A stretch of 64,000 nt of DNA from Polytrichum commune (taxonomy: Eukaryota; Streptophyta; Polytrichopsida; Polytrichales; Polytrichaceae), in NCBI GenBank assembly GCA_950295325.1, contig OX485804.1, forward strand, positions 14,138,001 to 14,202,000, read 5' to 3'. Positions 23,262 through 35,095 of the stretch are shown in pieces (within the stretch, counting starts at the first letter, position 1; the number at the start of each line of letters is the position of its first letter). The translations under genes were made by a program, and so were the position numbers. Under the pieces are notes generated by a model. The model was not told the origin of the DNA, did no database searches, and was given only the letters and a program-made list of their open reading frames with translations.

Positions 23262-26200
23262 GATGCATTTGCATGAATAAATCTTGGAGATAATGAAAAC
23301 ATGGCCCATTTTATGTACTAGATCGGCAAGTTGTTTTGCTATCATTTCAATGCTACCCATGTAGTCCACAAGTGAATGACCATCCGCAAGGTGAAGCATC
23401 ACTTTGTTGTCTGACACATGAATATCTTCATCCAAATTCGGTTGTGAATTGTTATGCATCGAATTTCCCACATCTTTCCATATTTATCACAATTGGCTTT
23501 AAGTACACACGGAGACACTAATCCACATATTTCCATCTACAATTTGCTTCTCCTTGTCTCCACTCCTGTAACAAGTTTCAATAGCTTCTTAGTTCAGAGT
23601 AACACGTTCATCTCAAACCTCCACAAGAGGAAGTCATTGTCAGCCAACTTTTGTATAGTTGATCGTTTGCTCATCTTTGAGCATCATCTTCAACACTGAC
23701 CAAGTTTTATTATGAACTGACAGTAGCACGTGTCCTGTCCTCAAAGAAATTGTGGGATGGTGTCTTAAGGCTGAATAAAATTAGTTGAATTGAAAATGGA
23801 AACATTTGTGAATCTCTCAACCAGCAAATCAACCACCCTTTGGACGATACATCCGACGTGAAGTAACAATTAATGAGATGAATAAACTTCAGATGCAAAT
23901 CTCCAAAGACAACGCCAATGTCTTGAGCTTTATAGAAATTCACACATTGATTGTAAACTCTCATTTCCGAAATTATGCGTTGCGCTGAAAGCCAATAACG
24001 CAATTGCCTTTTGAGACATACTTTTAGTAGTCTCTGCAACGATGACATCACCAGTGAATGTAGAAATGCTTAAGAGAGAGCTGCTTTGAATAAGGTTTGA
24101 GCCAAAATTTCACTTCGACCTGGAGCATGTTTCAGGTCTCCCTAAGGATTCCTTGCAAGCGCAATCAGAGTCTCAAGCATTGAATCAATCAGCTGTTGAC
24201 AAAATTTCTCTTGGACCTGGAATGCTTTACTAAGAAACTTTTGATCATGCATGAAAGTGTCATATATATCCGAATGTCATACCATTTTGGCCTCAAATCT
24301 CACTGTCGAGGTTTTCCAAGAAAGAGGCCTATTAAATGTAAAATGTCATTTTGTATACATAATAAAGATACAAATGTATGCAAGAACATTTCTGTAAAGA
24401 AATATGATCACAATGTCACACAATATGGAGATTTATATATATATATCTATATATATATAGTCCCATGATGATGTTTTCACCATATCATACACTACTTGAG
24501 TAAGAATTTATTATATTTTGATGATGTTTGGTGATGTTGGAAATTGGTATTTTGTTCAATTTATTCATTAAAAAAATGCTCATCACATTTGCAACTGAAA
24601 AATCTGAAGAATTCTTCAGTGCAAAATTTACTAGCAATTGGACATTCTACGGGCTTGAGGAAGCTTGACTACTAGTTTTGGGTGGTCATCCACATCATTC
24701 CCTTTCATTGGCTCTTCATTCAAATCAAAATTGATTGGCTTTTGTTGTTAGCATCTCATTAATCAAACAACAACCTCTAATGCGAATTTGGAAATAAAAA
24801 TCATTTGATTGAAATATCGACTACAAGAGAACAATCCAACATAGACCAAACTAATTTGTCATTGCATGAAGGCCAAAACAAGCGAGTGCTAGAATCCACA
24901 TTACAAAATCTAAATTAGAAAGTGTGGGAGAGATATGCATCTACTTGAACCATGCTTAAAGGGTTGACTCAAACTCTAGATACATGGCTTCTTCGGTCCT
25001 CCTGACTTCTTCAATCATCACTTGGTTGCATAATCTTCATAGTGTTTTAGAATTTGAGAAATCGAATTTCTGTTCACATCCTTTCCCACATGCTTTTGGT
25101 TAAACTCATTGGCAAGTTGTTGTTGTGTCCATCACAAAGTGGACTTATGCAATAAAGCAAACTCCGTCTCTTCTCTAGTCAAGTCTGTTCTCTTTCTCTT
25201 ACATGGATCCAACCTGCAAGAGTACAATGAGAGTACAATGCAAGAGTATAGTGCCCGTAATCACAATAACCCCAATGTGTAGGAGAAGTTAGAAAATTTG
25301 TTCCCCTAGGTTCCCTTGTATGTTCCAACGTACTAACCACCTACAAACTTTGAAATATACATGGATCCCACCACTGCCAGTTCTTCCCAAGCAGTGCCTC
25401 CAACGATGGCATAGATCCAAGACTTGGGAGTAGTTGAATATTAGGGTAACTACCAAGTACTCTTGGATGATTTGTAGCCGAGAAATAAGTACAGCTCACA
25501 AAGTACATGCCAACTGAAAAATTAGTGAGACATTTCATACTGATATGAATCGCAAAATCTACAATGAAGAATGCACCATTTCCTAGCACACCAGCCCACC
25601 TGGAGTTGCCTAGGACTGATGAATACTTAGCGCTCTTCTACTTCATCTTTCAGAGGAATTATACAGAGAACGTTGAAACCTAGAGCCACATGTAAGTGAC
25701 TCAAAGTCCATCAAAATATATTATAGAGCGTCATCCAGTGCGGCTGGGTTAGGATTAGGTGACAAAACGTGAATAGGACTAATAAGATGTGCTGTTCAAA
25801 AACATCTCATAAACATGTAACTCTCTGTAGAATATATTCCAGTGAAAGACCAACTCAATTAAAAAATGAAGAACACTACATTCAAAACCATGTTGATGCA
25901 TATGTATATGCAATGGAGAGGTGTCCCAGACACCCCATGGGACATGAATTCAAAATTTCTTGAGTGTCGATAAGGTTTCAAACTTGTGCACTTGCAAGAC
26001 CTAGTCATTGCACTGGAAATGGAATTTGACAACATCTGTCAGATGCTAGGCTAACCTCTGCCTATTACATACTGTATCCTTATTGCTAATTTTATCGCAA
26101 TGGTACAGCTTGGTGAGGTGATAGAACAAGCAAAGTTGTGAATGTACATGATAAAGTCACTGTCCCTGTATGTGTCATTCCATTTTTGACATCCCCTTGT

Positions 26201-26455
26201 GCGATGACTAAGAAAATAACCAACCAAAATCCAGAATGGGCCATTATACCTTTGTAGGTGTAAAAGTACCTCCTGTTTGAAAACCATGCTAAAGGTCGTG
26301 CACTTATGGAAAGGGTTGAACATGTCTCCCTGCAATTGGGTGTCTGAAGTTCTTGAATATCTTCACGCGGAAGGAGAAAGAATGGAGGATCCGCAAAAGC
26401 ACTGTTTGTAAACTGGTTTTCTTACTTGCCACTAACTCAACTATGAAATACCATG
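23262..26455. other. Unresolved AT-rich region downstream of ALG7
   Basis: Several frames of 60-113 residues occur on both strands, but none has a recognised motif or convincing splice structure. The part next to 26455 probably includes the ALG7 3' UTR. TA-rich microsatellite sits at 24434-24460. Confidence 0.4.
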
Positions 26456-26458
26456 CCC

Positions 26459-29400
26459 TCACTTGTACCAACCTGCCATAAGATACCGAAGCAGAAAACA
26501 GAATGCACAGGCCAGTACCTGCAGCCATGGAATAAAAACTTGTAAACTCTCCAAATCCTCTTCCAATGCACATAGACTGTTACAACAATACAGCAACTTG
26601 ATCATCAACCACATGGCAGTGAAAATGCGCTACACTACTTCACCATTGGAAAGTGACCATGGGTACGTATAATAAATGCATCAATTTTTTACCTGGAAAG
26701 CCAACAGCCTTATGCAAAGAGCTTGCTCAGAGCAACGCCCAAACCACCGCAAGAAGAGATTCACTAAATTCATATCATTGCTGCCGGTAAGCAGTCCTGA
26801 TTTGGGATCATAGCTGCAGTGACCACAGATACTTCAGAATATTGCATACATTGATTTGATGCCTCTTCAATTTTATTCTAAGTTTTTTTCTTGGAAGAAT
26901 ACAACACAGTTACACTAACAGAATTCCAGCAATGTGTAACCAACAGAGTAGATGTGAAACCTCAAATAGACGAAGTACAATCAAATAGTCAACAAAACGG
27001 GTGGAGTCCCTTACCTTGGGAGCCTATGCCGTGGGCATGGTACAATCTTGAACAACTGCAAACAATAGATACAGGCCACCCATCAAATATCATTTAAATA
27101 CCAGGGACTAGTCTTGGTGAGAAAGTAACTGATTCAGTCGGGACACATGAATTACCTGTGGAATGGAGTAAAGGAAGTTGAGAATCTGTGGCAAAAAGAA
27201 CAGCAGCAATGTTTCACTGCATCAAATATTACACTTATCAGAACCTGCAAGGTGAAAGCTCAGTCAAACGATCTGTTCAATCACCAATTTCTGCAACTGG
27301 AGTCTTTGGTTGGAATACACCACCATAAAATTGCACGAAAGAAGCAAGGCCTCACCTGAAGTGACCAAGAATGCCTACAACTGCCATAGCCATTCCTGCG
27401 AAATATGTATATGTATCACCAACAAAAACTGATGATGGATACCTGCACCCAGTGGTTTCATCCAACTTGTTCAGATTTTGTACCTGGACCCTCATTAGAG
27501 AGTAGACTACTCCTTAAGACTACATGGATTAGTATCCTTAGAATCAAATATCTGAAAGTGCATTAAGGTATGAGAAACCAGATGAGGTTTGGCAAAATGA
27601 AGGAAAAACGCAACTCACCAGTTGAAAGCCAGTAGGCCAAGAGAGGTCGCAACAAGGGGTTGCATAAAATACAACGAAAAAGCATGAGCCTGCCGAGTTT
27701 CTTCACTACGTGATATTTGCATAACATTATGTATTAACACCTGCATAACACCAGATGTCAATAAGTAATGCGCACAAACTCTCATTCAACTTCTCTACAT
27801 TTTAGCTTTGATGAAGTGATTCCAGACATGACCAACATGACCAATTGTAGAGCAACTGGTTTAGAGAGCATACTGCACAAGCTATGATGACAGTCTGGCC
27901 GACTTCCAGACCATTCACACCAGCCAAGATGTTCACAGAGTTGGTACAAAATACAGCCATCAGCCCCATATACATCTTGTACAGCCAACCTGCCAAAGCA
28001 ATGCAAGTAATACCTGAGTTCACTACCGTACAGTCATACGTGACTTGAATTACAAAAAACAGAGACATCAAAGATACTCCAAGAACCTCGAACAGTATGA
28101 TGAGAGCAACTTACAGCAAAACTTGTTGAATGAGCTAGAAAGATATGGAAGCATGGAGACTGAGGTTTAAGCAGCTTGACAGAAGAAAAGGACGACAGGC
28201 AATAAATCACAAATACAGCACACAGCAGCCCAGAACCAGTTTCAAAATCATACATACCAAGATCCAGCTCTGTAAGTCCGAGGGAGGAGCGTAGGGGTTT
28301 TGGGATAACAATGGCGGTCTTCCCAGCATATGCCATTAACAGCGGAAGAGCTGCAATAGATGGCAGAAATAATTTCCTGCCCAAATAGTAACAGTACTCG
28401 TATTAAATGTCTACCGGACACCACAAAGCTAAGCTTAACACAGCTGACAGTAACTGCATTTTACAGAGAATGTATATAAGTAATTCTTATTGTCAAGAGG
28501 AGAGCACTATTTCTGCATTTTACAGACTTCATGTATAGCTCAATTTTTTTTTTTTTTAAAAGGTGGAAGGGATGTAAATTTGGAGAATGTTTTCCTACAT
28601 TCCAACACCGAGAGATGGTCCAGGACTTACACACGCCATGGAATATCTAGAACGTCATCGACAAAGCCCAAGAAGAGCATGAAGCAAATGGACGCCAGTG
28701 CTGCATAGTACTCCGTGAGCCACTGCCAGCATACCAAGACACATCCTCAAACCCCAATTGCATGCTATTTGCCCATATCAGAACTTGTAAGCAGACTTTA
28801 CATCATAGCAAGACATAGCTTTTAAACTTCGATCACACTCATCCTTCACCTCTGATCGAGTGTAATCTACCATTTATCCATATGGGGCTCTGTAGACCTA
28901 TACACCACAATTCACCTATTAAACTGGAAGTTGAGCTACGCAGATCGTATGCATCGGTCAGCATTGTAAACCCCGTAGCCATATATCCATCCTCTCTTGC
29001 CGACTTGCCGACTGATGGAATTTGAGCTGAGGTTTGCTTTGCTTTGATGAGAGCATTCGAGAGAATGGATATGTGACAGTACGGCACACCGATGTATCTT
29101 AATAGAAATCCTAGAAGGATGATTACCGCACGAAAGGCTGGAAATAATCGCATACAGCGTTTTCAGGCGGGTAAATCTCGCGAATGCTGTTCTCGGGCGT
29201 GAAGTAGAACTGTTGGAATAGGATGGTGACCACCAAAAACACAATTCCCGTCACCAACCCCAATGACTCCGGCCTGCAAACATTTCCCAACCACAATTAC
29301 AATCACTCCCCCCTTGCATAATACACTCACCTACCCTCCATGCCAAAAACAAAATTTTAAAAAATGAAAGTCAAAAGGATCGTGAGCAATGCACGGAATC

Positions 29401-29807
29401 CGAAAAGCGTAATTCATCCAAGAATTCATCAGCGAGCAAGAGAGAGGGACTTACACTTGCACGCTCCCAGCTGGAGAGCCCTTCTTATTGATATCATACC
29501 CAAACATGTTGCGCCTCAGCACGTACTTGGATGCCACGGGGATGAGAAACAGGACGACGAAGAATCCTGCAACGCTCATCGCAAGGTTGATGAGAATGGA
29601 GCGCAAGAGGCGTGGCTGGATGGGAAGCACGAACAGGAGCAAGAGGTAGGGCGTCAGGCCAAACCCTGCCAGGATGGCCAGCTTGGTCCATTTGATGCTC
29701 ATTGGCGCTGACGATGGAGGAGCGGCAGCGGCATCGGCATCGGGTGTGGCCATCACCGCAGCGGCAGCGGGATTGCTGCCGGTCGTGCGACGGCGAAGGT
29801 CGGCCAT
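26459..29807 (-). CDS. ALG7: UDP-GlcNAc:dolichyl-phosphate GlcNAc-1-phosphotransferase (11 exons)
   Basis: On the minus strand the exons are 29807-29455, 29273-29156, 28722-28631, 28376-28258, 27989-27874, 27740-27619, 27442-27356, 27216-27156, 27055-27015, 26813-26693 and 26518-26459. All introns are GT-AG, phases agree, and the sum is 1290 bp (429 codons plus stop), close to plant ALG7. The enzyme moves GlcNAc-1-phosphate from UDP-GlcNAc to dolichyl phosphate in the ER membrane, the first step of N-glycan assembly and the target of tunicamycin. Visible family features are the YDINKKG loop near 107-113, the acidic DDVLD at 179-183, [11 protein letters not shown] at 244-254, [11 protein letters not shown] at 313-323, CPRHRLP at 363-369, and about ten hydrophobic membrane segments. 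The exon 2 donor at 29155 is the least certain junction; it leaves an extra [10 protein letters not shown] before exon 3. The N-terminal 35 residues are Ala-rich and probably variable. Confidence 0.95.
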
Positions 29808-30205
29808 GGCGAAACAATTCTCAAAACCCTGATGAAAGCAAAACCTCGGAGGCAGGTCAGCTATGGCGATGAAGCTCCCTTCCCTTCCCTTCCCTTCCCT
29901 TCCCTTTGCGTGGCTCCCTCCTCCGTCTTCGTCTTCGTCTCCGTCTCCTTTCTCCCCCTACATGGCTCCTGTCCAATCAGAACGCAGTGCCACATGTGTT
30001 TTCCTTTGGCCAGGTGGGATGATTTGGCATTCCTATGTGGCGCTCCGTCTCGTCATGTTCGTGCAGAGAGCGAATGGCGACGTGCCATGTGGCCACCTCC
30101 TTCCCTTCTGCTTCGTTCCCTCTGTTCATCTTCCGAGTCTCCTTTCTCCTCTAACTCACATGGCTCTTGTCCAGTCAGAAGGCAGTGCCATATGTGGCTT
30201 TATGT
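29808..30205 (-). promoter_or_regulatory. ALG7 5' flank with duplicated segment and CCCTT microsatellite
   Basis: This C-rich stretch lies just upstream of the ALG7 start on the minus strand. It holds a run of CCCTT pentamers at about 29878-29905. A segment of about 40 bp around 29960-29998 recurs near 30158-30197 (shared ACATGGCTC, TGTCCA and GCAGTGCCA parts), so the putative promoter contains a diverged duplication of roughly 200 bp. A promoter role is inferred from position only. Confidence 0.45.
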
Positions 30206-30210
30206 GGCTA

Positions 30211-30480
30211 AGAGTATGTGGGTGTTATTCGGTTTGTTTTTCATGCTCTCCAACTTCTACCAAATCTATTTATTACACAACAAAACTTTTATTGCATTGG
30301 CAAGTCTACAATGATGCATCAACACAAATCATATTCAAAATAGGATCTTCCGTTATTGAGTTAAAATTATCGGAAGGGTGTGTTTGTTGATTCCATTTGA
30401 TGAGTTGAAACACACATATGTCCATCCAATCATGGTTATTATTTGAGTGTAGAGTAGTTGATAAAATTTGAAGATGTAAT
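30211..30480 (+). repeat. Hairpin family W copy
   Basis: It begins GTATGTGGGTGTTATTCGG, has CTCTCCAACTTCTACCAAAT, ACACAACAAAACTTTTATTG and GTGTTTGTTGATTCC, and ends near a GAGTGTAGAGTAGTTGATAA block. This order is shared with copies at 39, 47 and 54 kb (+) and 35, 42 and 44 kb (-). Confidence 0.65.
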
Positions 30481-31084
30481 CTAGTTCCATTGATGACCTG
30501 AAGGGGTTGTGTAAATAGATGCCCTTTGTGATGGACTCCGAAGTGCTCAACCATCAAAGCTTCAACTACACCTTTTTGGGCATGTTCCATACACGTATAA
30601 TTTCAACACTAGGGTTGATCTGAACATGTTCTTCACATTTGCAGTAGTTTTGATGAAATAGGTGAAGGTGTAAGAATAGAAAGAAGAGGATTTAAATTAC
30701 TCATAAAGTGTACTAACAATTGTAATAGTATAGCAAGACCAGAGCAAAGCAAAGCACAAACCAAAAAAATTGGGTAGTCCATGTTAGCAAATTGTGGCCA
30801 AAAAAACCTTCATTAAAGGACAAAAAAAACAAAGACAAACTATCCTAAATGGCCTCCTCTAGGCTACTGGTGTGGGGCCCCGCACCGGCGCATAAAGTAA
30901 AACATGGCTAGACATGCGACTCTAGCCGCTAGCAGAAGAGGCGAACATGTTAGAAACCGCCCATGTGTGGCTACAACTAGAAATGGTTCCCCGACTCCAA
31001 CCAATTACTAAGGCTGGAAACCACCACTGTGCAACAAAACCCAAACCAAGAGCTCCAACGCATGAGGCTCCAAACCTCCTCACA

Positions 31085-31896
31085 TCAATGATCAAGCACA
31101 AGCTCTTGCGCTCTAAAATACCTCATGTTGGAGACATCCATCATGGTGTCAAAGAAGATATTGGAGATGTTGTCCATGGTGATATCGTGAGGGTTCATCA
31201 TTGTCTTCCATATGGCAACCACACGCTTGACATCCATCCCTACATATCTCAATGGAATTACCCAAATTGGGTTGGGGTAGAATTGCCCGCTCTTGCAAAT
31301 ATGGAAAAGAGTGTTGGGGAGACAAACACCCAAATACTTTTCATACAAAATCATCATGCCCATTGATGAGCTTTTTGCAATATGTTGCTATGAGAGAGAT
31401 TCACACAATTGTTCAAACTAACTTTCCCAAACTTCGCATATTCCAGTTTCCCTCATTCATGTCCTCCACGGTGACATTATGATGGTCAAACTCAAAATGC
31501 TCCTCCCCTTTATCCTTCATGCAATATTCAACCATCCCTAGGAGTATATGCAAGCCTTCACCCCTCAAGTGCTTGCAAGACACCACATGACTCGTGGGAA
31601 AACTCTCATCCCATCCCAAACAAATCTGAATATTTTTTGTTTAACATTGGCAGTCTAGTGCCATTCCCCTTCACAATCACTTGAAAATGTTTGTGCGTCA
31701 ATGCGCCACCCCTCTCCATAGAGCACAACACCACAATGCACTCCTCCTTCATAAACTTCCTCAATTTTATAATAACTCTAATGTCCATGTCCGTTCCTCC
31801 CACGGCCATTGTCACGAAAGCTTCGGAATACTTGAAGCAAGCATGAGTCCTCTCTTGCCCTCGAGAGCGGACGAGAGCGCGCATTCTTGGAGGCAT
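31085..31896 (-). pseudogene. Decayed HUH (Y1) transposase, Replitron-like
   Basis: Read from 31896 down, three overlapping frames make one broken protein. The first (31896-31606) has FVTMAVGG, then MERGGALTHKHFQ with the HxH metal-binding pair at 31695-31687. The second (31619-31413) continues with GWDESFP and then VEYCMKDKGEEHF, whose Tyr (31526-31524) and Lys fit the YxxK motif of one-tyrosine Rep endonucleases. The third (31363-31085) has YLGVCLP, PNPIWVIPLRYVGMD and a tail like the extra C-terminal domain of such transposases. Motif order HUH then Y1, with no helicase domain seen, fits Replitrons, copy-and-paste elements of non-seed plants and algae, better than Helitrons or ssDNA viruses. 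At least two frameshifts and stops show it is dead. Family assignment is from motif memory, not a search. Confidence 0.65.
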
Positions 31897-32984
31897 AGTG
31901 AGAAATTAGAAAGGAGGCATACTCAATTCATAGCAACCAGACAATCATATACCAAAACGGAGCACCAAACCTTGTCACGGAAGCTTGCAGGTACTCAAAC
32001 TGCAAAGCACCAAAGCCCATTGCTACGCATTGTGTTCCCATGCAGAACTCTTGTGCCGCACTCATGGTTACCCAGTCCCACTGGACTTCACCGTAGCAAA
32101 TCTCATCACCTATCAACTATCCCACCGAAATTCAACACAACCATACCCATCCACCTATCCGGCTATTGGCCAACCCCAATACTTCTCCCAAAAAATGACC
32201 AACCCACCCCCAAACCAATCCCAAGGTTGGCCAAACAAAGTTATCCCCGTCATTGCCCCCCCCCCCCCTCCCTCCCCCCCTTAATGTGCTTGATCAGGTC
32301 TTACTTATTGGGTTGGCTTGGCTTGGCTTCGAATCCGGTGTGCATGCAAGAAAGAGAACATGGGAGGGGGAAGTTTTGTGAAGTCTTTTTTCCCTTCTGT
32401 AATCTTACTTTTGACACCCAAAATCGGTGTTGCATTCATTTCTACTCTTCTACACAAATACTTTTCATTTCAACCAAACCCTTGGCATGTGTTATGCCAC
32501 AATCGCACACTTCTAACAATGTTCTTCATCCTCCTTGCAATCTTCTTTGCAAAATTTTAAATTTTTAAGCATTTCATGGTTTTCTTCAGGGTAGTAATTT
32601 GCTCCTAGCAACTTTGCTTTTAGTGTTTTCCTACACATGGAAGATCTTACCCGTACATTGATGCCTCAATGATGCATGGTTCAACACTTTGAGTGCCAAA
32701 AGCCAATTTCCACGTTAACTTGAGCATGAGCCTACCCAAAGTGTATACGACACGTCATAAAATTGTTTCCAAAAATAATTTGTGTGGAACCAAACAACAC
32801 TTACAGTGTTGTCCGTCAACTATGTAGGATTGGGTTATGTATGGTTTGAGCTCTATTAGGAGTGTATAGAAAGTTTTGTGTCATGAAGTGACTACAAACC
32901 TATCATTGTGTTAGGTAAATTTCAACAAAATGAATCATACAGAATCATATAGGTTTGGACACTAGCTGAGAGGGATGAATCTTT

Positions 32985-33155
32985 CGGTCCGGGATGATGA
33001 CCCTAAACTACTGGATGATAGTGGAGAGGTACCCAAACCAAACGGAGTGGTTGGCAATTCAATTCCTAACCATGAAATCGAAATTGTCTCTCTACTTAAC
33101 AAAAAAAAAAAAAAACCAAATGATCGAGCACCTCATGTGTTCCAACCACTAAATA
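32985..33155 (+). mobile_element. tRNA-derived SINE, copy 4
   Basis: The A box TAGTGGAGAGG is intact at 33019-33029; the B box at 33056-33066 has decayed to AATTCAATTCC. The body has CTCTCTACTTAAC followed by a 14-A run and a GTGTTCCAA end shared with copy 2. Confidence 0.7.
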
Positions 33156-33329
33156 GGGAAAAAACGAAGACAAAAAGAATCTTCACTTGTGCTGCACTTT
33201 GTTTACAAGCGTAGGGTTTCATTTATCACCATGCTTGTGGCATGGGGGAAAAATGGTTATCATTGAGGATACTTATCATGTATCCCCATTGTCATTTAAA
33301 AGCCTTTTCCTTCTTTGTAGGGTTCGGCC

Positions 33330-33650
33330 ATCTCTCGGTGACTACTATAGAAACTTAACGCAGTCAATTACTCCCCTCACATTGTCACTGCCACTCAGAC
33401 TTTATTATTTACTATTAACACATACTCCTAATTTCTACATCAATCCCAATTGCTCCTACCCCTCATAAACCCTCTCATGAACTTTTTAACTTACTGCCTC
33501 AATGTTGTGCTTAACTTAAGTCCACCAATGAGCACATCCTTCATCTTACCAGAAAACAAGCCATCGGTGTGGATTACATCATTTATTGGAGATACTTCAT
33601 CACCTTCACAGGGCTTCAGTTTACGGTTTTAGAGACCTCCCGTGAATTTC
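33330..33650 (+). repeat. Dispersed direct repeat, copy 1
   Basis: Blocks CACATTGTC, TCTACATCA, GTTGTGCTTAA-GTC, CCAATGAGCA and CTTCAGTTTACGGTTTTAGA recur in order at 36340-36650. Frames are not shared. The source element was not recognised. Confidence 0.6.
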
Positions 33651-34834
33651 CCAATGCCAACATTGATCGAGATTCTCACTTGATCTTGATCTTGCCAAGT
33701 CTTCATCATGGAAAGTATGATCCTACAAAGTTTAAATTGGGTGGGCACCGAAAGGGGCAATCCAAAAAGAAGGGTATGTATGTCTGTGGGCATACCCAAC
33801 ACATAGATTTCTTCAATAAAAAAACAAAGGAATAGTTCGCTTTGTGTTGAGTACCCAATTTTGTAATATCTACAATGGCCAAAACGTTTTAGAATTAGGT
33901 AGTTCTTGGGATTCAGTAGGCTTATCAATATTATGAGGCAATGGCAACTCCAGAGTCCCGAAGGTTTGTTGGAGAGGTAAAGGAAAGTTACTTGCCCATA
34001 TTGTAAACAATTGAAGCTTCTCGGTGAGGTCAGCGATGCTTATACACACTGGTTTATAGAATGAGCATGTAGATCATCATTGTTTTTTGAAGAAGAAAGA
34101 AAGAAAGAATGTTCACAACACCTATTCATTAGACATACTACTTGACAATTATGTCAAGGAGGCCACATGTAGTACTATAATTCACATCGAATTCCGCAAA
34201 ATAATGTTGAGGTCACATGCCATTTGACAAACAAAACAAATCTTGATTGAATGTTATGGGATTGTTGCAGTGTTGATTGAGCAATTATCATCACTTGACA
34301 CTTGTACTCCCCAAAGTGGTCAACTAAAACACCCAATAAAAGTGTTGATTTCACGTGTTCATACGACATAGGTTTTTATGTAGTGGTTTGTGTCAAATGA
34401 ACGCCCTTTCTCCACATGTGGAGATTCCAGTGCAAATAGTTGGAGTCTTGTTATTTACAAACATATGGTCTGCATACCTCCTGGTTGCATTTGTATGTTT
34501 CTTTGTATTCGTTGATAGACCTACTTGCTTCACTGGACCTGATTGTAAAGACTTCTGTCAGCATGGTCTAGTCCCACCAACTTTGGAATGAAGAACAACT
34601 CCTGATTCCTGAAGACACATGTCTCTTCTGTTGTTAAATAAAACGCAAAGGGATTTGAAGGTAAGGCATCCCGATGAGCTCAACAATGGTCTCACCATCC
34701 TCATTAATGTGCTTTACCACGCTTGAATCCATAGAAGCAAAGAGCTGTTGTGATATTTGATACTCACGCACAGGAAGTTGTTGTCACGATCAAAGAACAA
34801 ACACCATAAAGACACATGTTAATTTATAAGAGAC

Positions 34835-35095
34835 TGAAGTATGTCTTCATATTTAATAACCTTTCCACACTCAATAGTGAACACAATTGGGAGCACGTAC
34901 GTATTAAATCAAGCAATCAACAAACATCCACTTCCAATAATCACAACAATCATGGTAAGTCCAATTTCCGATTAGTGCCGATGCTTCATCATAGATTTGC
35001 TAATGCAACACAAGTTTCGTTGTGTAAATGCAATCAATAGAAGTTAAAGAACATGAAAAACGAACTGTACAACACCCACATATCTTACATGGACT
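34835..35095 (-). repeat. Hairpin family W copy (inverted)
   Basis: It carries AATGCAACACAAGTTTCGTTG and TGTGTAAATGCAATC, then GAACATGAAAAACGAA and AACACCCACATATCTTA. The complement forms the stem ACACAA / TTGTGT around a six-base loop. Confidence 0.65.

Noticed and set aside
29832-30390. Two overlapping plus-strand frames of 160 and 175 codons upstream of ALG7
   Set aside because: They start in the CCCTT microsatellite and run into a family W repeat. Composition is low complexity and neither has a recognised motif.
30861-30890. GC-rich near-palindrome GGTGTGGGGCCCCGCACC as a possible element terminus or terminator
   Set aside because: It stands alone, with one mismatched pair in the stem and no repeat partner, so no function is claimed.
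31681-32568. Plus-strand frame of 295 codons, the longest in the window
   Set aside because: It runs antisense to the decayed HUH transposase and then through low-complexity C-rich DNA. Its product is a Pro/His/Ser-rich string with no domain, as expected for a shadow frame.
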